Assembly: GCA_049603715.1 (NCBI GenBank)
Contig: JBMYSW010000004.1
Location: 62,001-126,000 of the forward strand
Direction: 5' to 3'
From: Pontibacterium sp049603715
Lineage (GTDB): Bacteria > Pseudomonadota > Gammaproteobacteria > Pseudomonadales > Balneatricaceae
Length of the DNA stretch: 64,000 nt
Part shown: piece by piece, positions 59,240 to 64,000 of the stretch
Layout: every line of letters begins with the position of its first letter
Position numbering within the stretch: position 1 is the first letter of the stretch
The notes under the pieces: model-generated
Database searches by the model: none
What the model was told of the DNA's origin: nothing
The model's input: the letters and a program-made list of their open reading frames with translations, nothing else
Made by a program: the position numbers and the translations under genes

Positions 59240-59809
59240 CTAGCCTAAGTCTTCTAGGGGCACGTCAAATAGCGGAGTGTAAACCGAGCCCGACTGACCT
59301 GGCTTACTCTGAAATAAAACCACCGAATCTGCCAAGCTTAGCAATGAAAGCTCAGGCCACTTTTGTGGTGCTTTAAAGCTGTGTTGGTTCAATCGCCCTT
59401 CAAGTCGACCAAGGGTTATGTGTGGCTTGTAGCGTGTATCTTGCTGCTCGACTCCCACTTGGCGACCCACTTCAACCATAATGTCGTGTAATTGGCTGAG
59501 CGGTGGGCATGGTGCTGGTTGAGCGGCCACTAATGACAGGCGATCACTAACGCTGTAATAAAGCGTGTCGTTAAGCTCCACTTGAAACGAGCTTACGGTT
59601 TTTAGTGCCTCTCGGGTAATCGCCTCAAGTTCATCCACTTGATCTAAACGAATATCGCCCAAAAAGCTTAAGGTAAGGTGGTAAGTATCTGAGTCGACCC
59701 AAAGGACTTCTGTATTGACATCATATTGACACAGGGTGTCTGCATGGTCAGCTAAACTTCTGACCACGACTTCAGGCAGTGTTAGCGCAAAAAACGCTCG
59801 AATCTCCAT
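59240..59809 (-). CDS. thpR: RNA 2',3'-cyclic phosphodiesterase (2'-5' RNA ligase family)
   Basis: A 189-residue 2H phosphoesterase. The two signature motifs are visible: HLTLSFLG (about residue 45) and HITLGRL (about 130). It begins with the family stretch IRAFFALTLPE. Members open 2',3'-cyclic phosphates in RNA and can join 2'-5' bonds in vitro. It is monocistronic, with an ATG start directly after a T/A-rich gap. Confidence 0.92.
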   Translation of the reverse strand: MEIRAFFALTLPEVVVRSLADHADTLCQYDVNTEVLWVDSDTYHLTLSFLGDIRLDQVDELEAITREALKTVSSFQVELNDTLYYSVSDRLSLVAAQPAPCPPLSQLHDIMVEVGRQVGVEQQDTRYKPHITLGRLEGRLNQHSFKAPQKWPELSLLSLADSVVLFQSKPGQSGSVYTPLFDVPLEDLG

Positions 59810-59873
59810 TAAACAATAAAATCCTAGGGTTATTTAAATCACTGCGGGCGTAGAGCACTACACCCGCATTAGG

Positions 59874-60740
59874 TTAAGGGCTGATTTTTTCAACTTTCAG
59901 CTGCAAGCTGTTTACCCGAGATTTTAGCTGAATAAGCGTGTTGTTCACTTCGCGTCGGGTATTATCGATAGACTTAATCGCTTGCTCAGAGGTTTTAACA
60001 CGACGCTCCAGCTCAGCCGTATCAGACGACAAGGCCAAGGCGTTAACGCGATCTACCAACTCTCGCTGCTGCGCTTGCAGTTGGCGATTGGCTTCGTTGA
60101 CGGTCTCTTCAGTTAAGACAAAAGAGGTTTGAAGCGAGGCGATTTCGGTGCGAATTTTTTTGATGTCTTCCGAGCGCGCATCAGATTCAGCCACAGTTGC
60201 TGCATCAATACGCTCATACAAAGATGAGATACCACCAGAGACAGAGGTGATCTTTTTATCCAGCTCTTCGCTTTGCGATGACAAGGTGTCGAGCTTTGCT
60301 TGCAAGGCTTCAATGGCAGGTTTGTTACGCTGATAAGCCACCGTCCAGAGTTTAGCGATCTCTGAGTCCAGCTGCTTATTTTTGCTTTTCACTTGGTTGT
60401 TCAGGCTCGCAAGCTGGGCTTGTAAGCTACTACCTGAGTTTTGCGCTTCCGACTCAGCCATGCTCAGCGAGTCCTGTAAAGCCGTCACTTGTGTTTGTAG
60501 CTTTTGAACGGTCATGGATAAGGCTGCTGACTGCTGGTGTTGCATAAAGGCCATGTAACCCAAGCCACCACAGGCTAGAAACAGAGCAAAGATCAATACA
60601 GCGGTACCTGCACCGCCACCTTGGCGAGGCTCGCTTTTACTTGGCTTTTGGCGACTGGTTTTACGGCCACCCGGTTGTTTCGGCCGCTCATCCATTTCAG
60701 CTGGGCCAAAGTCAGGAATATCAAAATCGTCTCGACTCAT
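59874..60740 (-). CDS. coiled-coil inner-membrane protein of unknown function
   Basis: A 288-residue protein. I chose the ATG at 60740 (MSRDDFDIPDFG) because GGAA lies just upstream; the frame extends to 60833 without a site. A Lys/Arg/Pro-rich cytoplasmic tail of about 45 residues is followed by one membrane helix (AGTAVLIFALFLACGGLGYMA), then about 200 residues of nearly continuous coiled coil (LQTQVTALQDSLSMAESEAQ and so on) facing the periplasm. It may be a cell-envelope or division-linked scaffold, but no family was recognised. Confidence 0.7.
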   Translation of the reverse strand: MSRDDFDIPDFGPAEMDERPKQPGGRKTSRQKPSKSEPRQGGGAGTAVLIFALFLACGGLGYMAFMQHQQSAALSMTVQKLQTQVTALQDSLSMAESEAQNSGSSLQAQLASLNNQVKSKNKQLDSEIAKLWTVAYQRNKPAIEALQAKLDTLSSQSEELDKKITSVSGGISSLYERIDAATVAESDARSEDIKKIRTEIASLQTSFVLTEETVNEANRQLQAQQRELVDRVNALALSSDTAELERRVKTSEQAIKSIDNTRREVNNTLIQLKSRVNSLQLKVEKISP

Positions 60741-60915
60741 AAGGTTTCCATTCAACTCTACAACAGACTTATCGTTATCTAACCGCAACCCTAACAGCTT
60801 TACCCACACCAAAAAAGCCTTGGCTAAATCCATCTGAGGTATAAAAGCAAATAGAGTACCATTTTGGCTCTTCGCCGTAGTGTTTTACCACCGAACTTAC
60901 CCCCCTCTAAAAAAC

Positions 60916-60950
60916 AAAACCCCAACTCAGCCTCCTGAATTAGGGTTTTG
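60916..60950 (-). terminator. intrinsic terminator after groL
   Basis: Reading the minus strand, AACCCTAATTCAG pairs with CTGAGTTGGGGTT around GAGG, followed by TTGTTTTTT. It lies about 75 bases past the groL stop. Confidence 0.75.
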
Positions 60951-61022
60951 AACCTAGCGATTAAGAGGCTAGGGTAAAGTCGAGCTAGACCCGTTCGAAT
61001 CTAGCTCAGGCCGTCATGATGA

Positions 61023-62669
61023 TTACATCATGCCGCCCATACCACCCATGCCGCCCATGCCGCCCATATCAGGCATTGCAGGGCCGCCTTCGCTTGGCTT
61101 GTCTGCGATCATTGCTTCAGTCGTGATCATCAAACCAGCAACAGACGCTGCTGCTTGCAGCGCAGAGCGAGTTACTTTAGCTGGGTCAAGGATACCCATT
61201 TCTAGCATGTCGCCGTATTCGCCAGTAGCGGCGTTGTAACCAAAGTTACCTTCGCCCTTCTCACGAATGTTAGCAACGATAACAGAACCTTCTTCGCCGC
61301 AGTTTGCAACGATTTGACGAAGTGGCGCTTCGAGTGCACGGAAAGCAAGCTCGATACCTACGGTTTGATCATGGTTTGCACCTTTAAGGTCTTTAACCGC
61401 ATCTAGCGCACGAATAAGTGCAGTACCACCACCAGGTACCACGCCCTCTTCTACCGCTGCGCGAGTTGCGTGCAATGCATCTTCAACACGTGCTTTTTTC
61501 TCTTTCATTTCAACTTCAGTTGCCGCACCAACCTTGATAACAGCTACGCCGCCCGCAAGTTTAGCAACACGCTCTTGAAGCTTTTCACGGTCGTAATCAG
61601 AAGAGGTTTCTTCGATTTGCGCGCGAATTTGAGCAACACGGCTCTCAATTTTGTCTGCAGCACCCACACCATCAACGATGGTCGTGTTTTCTTTAGTGAT
61701 GTTAACGCGCTTCGCTTGACCTAGTGTTTCTAGCGTTACACCTTCTAGCGTTAGGCCAATTTCTTCAGAAACCACAGTACCACCGCTCAATACAGCGATG
61801 TCTTCTAGCATCGCCTTACGACGATCGCCAAAACCAGGTGCCTTAACTGCAGCCACTTTCACGATACCGCGCATGTTGTTCACAACCAAAGTAGCCAAGG
61901 CTTCGCCTTCAACATCTTCAGCAATGATCAATAGTGGACGAGATGACTTAGCTACCTGCTCTAGTGTCGGCAACAAATCACGGATGTTGGTGATCTTTTT
62001 GTCTACCAACAAAATGAATGGCTGCTCAAGCTCTACAGACATGTTTTCTTGGTTAGTCACAAAGTAAGGTGATAGGTAACCACGGTCGAACTGCATACCT
62101 TCTACAACAGCAAGTTCGTTTTCTAGGCCAGAGCCTTCTTCAACGGTGATTACGCCTTCTTTGCCTACTTTACCCATCGCTTCAGCGATGATTTCGCCTA
62201 CTTGCGCGTCAGAGTTCGCAGAGATAGTACCTACTTGCGCAATCGCTTTAGAGTCAGCACATGGCACAGCCATCGCTTTAAGCTGCTCTACAACAGCCGC
62301 TGCTGCTTGATCGATACCGCGCTTAAGGTCCATTGGGTTCATACCCGCTGCAACAGACTTAAGGCCTTCGTTAACAATTGCTTGAGCTAGAACAGTCGCA
62401 GTGGTTGTACCGTCACCCGCAACATCGTTTGCTTGTGACGCAACTTCTTTAACCATTTGCGCGCCCATGTTCTCGAACTTATCTTCTAGTTCGATTTCTT
62501 TAGCCACAGATACACCGTCTTTAGTTACGGTGGGTGCACCAAATGATTTATCTAAAACAACGTTGCGGCCTTTTGGACCTAGTGTTGTTTTTACTGCATC
62601 TGCAAGAATGTTCACACCTTCCAACATGCGTTGACGTGCGTCGTTACCAAAACGTACTTCTTTAGCCAT
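61023..62669 (-). CDS. groL: chaperonin GroEL
   Basis: A 548-residue ATP-driven chaperonin subunit that forms a double heptamer ring and folds proteins with GroES. Conserved landmarks are KTTLGPKGRNVVLDKSFGAP, the ATP loop AGDGTTTATVLAQA, and the glycine-methionine tail GGMGGMGGMGGMM. Length equals E. coli GroEL. It follows groS by 70 bases; heat induction is expected from the promoter ahead of groS. Confidence 0.99.
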   Translation of the reverse strand: MAKEVRFGNDARQRMLEGVNILADAVKTTLGPKGRNVVLDKSFGAPTVTKDGVSVAKEIELEDKFENMGAQMVKEVASQANDVAGDGTTTATVLAQAIVNEGLKSVAAGMNPMDLKRGIDQAAAAVVEQLKAMAVPCADSKAIAQVGTISANSDAQVGEIIAEAMGKVGKEGVITVEEGSGLENELAVVEGMQFDRGYLSPYFVTNQENMSVELEQPFILLVDKKITNIRDLLPTLEQVAKSSRPLLIIAEDVEGEALATLVVNNMRGIVKVAAVKAPGFGDRRKAMLEDIAVLSGGTVVSEEIGLTLEGVTLETLGQAKRVNITKENTTIVDGVGAADKIESRVAQIRAQIEETSSDYDREKLQERVAKLAGGVAVIKVGAATEVEMKEKKARVEDALHATRAAVEEGVVPGGGTALIRALDAVKDLKGANHDQTVGIELAFRALEAPLRQIVANCGEEGSVIVANIREKGEGNFGYNAATGEYGDMLEMGILDPAKVTRSALQAAASVAGLMITTEAMIADKPSEGGPAMPDMGGMGGMGGMGGMM

Positions 62670-62739
62670 TTTTTAAAACCTTTTTCCGATTAAATGCGCC
62701 TATGCGCAGTTAATTAAAATCCTTTGCGTCCAAAGCCAA

Positions 62740-63033
62740 TTAGGCTTCTAGCACACCAAAAATCTCAGACTCACTCACAATCAATAGCTCTTCGCCATCG
62801 ATTTTGATCGTGTTAGAACCAGCGTAAGGGCCAAAGACCACCTTATCGCCAACTTTAACGCTTAGCGCTTGAAAAGAGCCGTCTTTTTGTACTCGACCCT
62901 CACCAACAGCAAGCACTTCGCCTTGATTTGGTTTTTCAGCAGCCGCGCCTGGCAACAAGATACCACCAGCTGTCGTAGCTTCTTCTTCGCTGCGACGGAT
63001 GACTACACGGTCGTGAAGCGGACGAATTTTCAT
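62740..63033 (-). CDS. groS: co-chaperonin GroES
   Basis: A 97-residue co-chaperonin that caps GroEL. It begins MKIRPLHDRVVIRRSEEE, contains the mobile loop region (ATTAGGILLPGAAAEKPNQG) and ends KIDGEELLIVSESEIFGVLE. Size and sequence are typical. It is the first gene of the groES-groEL operon, about 105 bases downstream of a sigma-32-like promoter. Confidence 0.98.
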   Translation of the reverse strand: MKIRPLHDRVVIRRSEEEATTAGGILLPGAAAEKPNQGEVLAVGEGRVQKDGSFQALSVKVGDKVVFGPYAGSNTIKIDGEELLIVSESEIFGVLEA

Positions 63034-63137
63034 TTTTAGTATTCTCCTGATCTTGTTTGATCGAAAAAACAGGGTTCATCAATTAGACAACGCCACAGCA
63101 AGTGCCCTGCACAGTGGGCCGCTGTGTGTGACTCAAT

Positions 63138-63165
63138 TAATGGGGGATGATCTGTTTTTTTCAAC
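63138..63165 (-). promoter_or_regulatory. sigma-32 (RpoH) heat-shock promoter of groES-groEL
   Basis: On the minus strand the -35 element GTTGAAA (63159-63165) and the -10 element CCCCATTA (63138-63145) are 13 bases apart. The sigma-32 consensus is roughly CTTGAAA, 11-16 bases, CCCCATnT. The position about 105 bases before groS is where such a promoter is expected. Confidence 0.75.
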
Positions 63166-63185
63166 GTGAAAATTGAAAAAAAATT

Positions 63186-63680
63186 CTATTTATCTGTATC
63201 AACTTTTTTTGCGTCTAAGTCGACATATTCGGCGTCCACCACATCACCATCGCTCGCGGTTGACGATGTATTGCGGTAGTCGTGGTGATAAAAGCCTTGC
63301 TGAGACCCGTTAAACTGCGCACCACCCACTACTTGGGTACGCTTTTTTATAAAGCCTACCATTGCACGGCGGCTAAAAGGAATTAAACAGCAAAAGCCCA
63401 TAATGTCTGTAACAAACCCAGGAGTGATAAGGAGCGCACCACCCACTGCCAGTAAAATGCCTTCTAGCATTTCCTGCGCTGGCAGCTCACCGTTCTGCAT
63501 ACGCGCTCGGGCGGTAGCAAGGGTAGCGACCCCCTGATAGCGCAACATGTTTACGCCAATAAAAGCAGAGAGCAAAACCAAGCCAACGGTGCTCCATACG
63601 CCAATCATTCCACCAACACTGATCAGAACCGTAATTTCGATGATAGGCACAATCACAAAAAACAACATTAAAATAGGCAT
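63186..63680 (-). CDS. fxsA: FxsA-family membrane protein
   Basis: A 164-residue inner-membrane protein. I chose the ATG at 63680 (MPILMLFFVIVP) because GAGG lies 7 bases upstream. Hydrophobic segments lie at about 4-20, 25-45 and 75-100. LRYQGVATLATARARMQNGELPAQEMLEG is the conserved FxsA stretch, followed by GFVTDIMGFCCLIPF and an acidic tail. In E. coli FxsA affects F-plasmid exclusion of phage T7; its general role is unclear. It lies just upstream of groES. Confidence 0.92.
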   Translation of the reverse strand: MPILMLFFVIVPIIEITVLISVGGMIGVWSTVGLVLLSAFIGVNMLRYQGVATLATARARMQNGELPAQEMLEGILLAVGGALLITPGFVTDIMGFCCLIPFSRRAMVGFIKKRTQVVGGAQFNGSQQGFYHHDYRNTSSTASDGDVVDAEYVDLDAKKVDTDK

Positions 63681-64000
63681 TGATTTTCCTCTATTGGTTT
63701 TCACTTATCCTCTTGGGACAGCGACTCATACCCCAAATTAGTTGGGGCCAGCAACGCAATTTCAACCATTCTTCACAAACCTTTACAAAGTATATTCCCG
63801 CCTTCAACTAAAGTGGTGTTGACCCTGTAATCCGGCTCTTAGCGGCTATTTTGAGACAGTTTATTTACGATTTTTTTTGTCGCGGCCATGACTTTTTCGC
63901 ATTTGCTAAATCAACTTTTAGATCAACCATTTAGCGAACGCAAAAAGCAACTTTAACAAACATTTACAAACAAAATCAGCGATTTTAAAGCCATTTAACC
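63681..64000. other. non-coding window end upstream of fxsA
   Basis: About 320 bases with no gene that I can support. It is AT-rich near 63860-64000 with repeated TTTACAAA words (63781, 63963). It should hold the fxsA promoter and the upstream region of a gene beyond the window. Confidence 0.35.

Overview
The window looks like chromosome of a marine gammaproteobacterium, probably of the Oceanospirillales type. The evidence is the thrS-infC-rpmI-rplT-pheS-pheT-ihfA-merR-tRNA-Pro order, a sodium-type flagellar protein (MotY), a DctPQM TRAP transporter, DNA polymerase II, E. coli-type SpeD, class I fumarase and FxsA-groES-groEL. A complete mevalonate-pathway cluster is unusual for this class. 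I cannot name the genus from sequence alone.

Layout. (1) 1-3.8 kb is the integrase end of a mobile island inserted at the 3' end of tRNA-Pro(GGG). It holds small same-strand orphan genes, an Xis-like and a lambda-type integrase gene, tandem arm-site-like repeats, and a run of genes separated by attC-like folded sites that resembles integron cassettes without an integron integrase. (2) 3.9-11.5 kb is the translation operon: thrS, infC (with a rare AUC start), rpmI, rplT, pheS, pheT, ihfA and a MerR gene, with structured leaders. (3) 11.6-18 kb holds a FadR-type GntR regulator divergent from lutABC (lactate oxidation), then polB. (4) 18-24.3 kb is the mevalonate operon mvaA-fni-mvaS-kinase-kinase-mvaD. 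(5) 24.4-28.7 kb holds a pseudo-receiver/TPR protein and an accessory patch with an IS3 orfA remnant, a small membrane protein and an HTH-HAD phosphatase fusion. (6) 28.7-40.5 kb is mainly housekeeping: argG, motY, rnt, a YtoQ gene, a peroxiredoxin gene, grxD, argD (behind a short ORF and terminator), argF, metR, class II DAHP synthase, a YqcC gene and a DUF3549 gene. (7) 40.5-50.4 kb is more variable: a REP-like palindrome, an orphan ATP-grasp ligase, a GNAT gene, a lipoprotein gene, TRAP transporter genes, an ECF sigma/anti-sigma pair with a secreted protein, and a DnaT-like/lambda-P-like replication pair behind three 14-bp repeats. (8) 50.4-63.7 kb holds purU, nfsA, a flavodoxin gene, speD, an NlpC/P60 lipoprotein gene, a DUF3833/chalcone-isomerase-like/DUF2878 group, a VOC gene, fumarase, thpR, a coiled-coil membrane protein, groL, groS (with a sigma-32-like promoter) and fxsA.

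How the genes work together. The lut genes would turn L-lactate into pyruvate under control of the adjacent regulator, and the TRAP system may import a carboxylate. The six mevalonate genes are enough to take acetoacetyl-CoA to IPP and DMAPP if one of the two GHMP kinases acts on phosphomevalonate. ArgD, ArgF and ArgG are three steps of arginine synthesis split over two loci.

The least explained parts are the cassette-like block (0.6-2.3 kb), the HTH-HAD fusion (27.2 kb), the ATP-grasp gene (40.7 kb) and the lambda-P-like/DnaT pair with its iteron-like repeats (48.8-50.4 kb). All function calls rest on motif recognition by eye. No database search was run.
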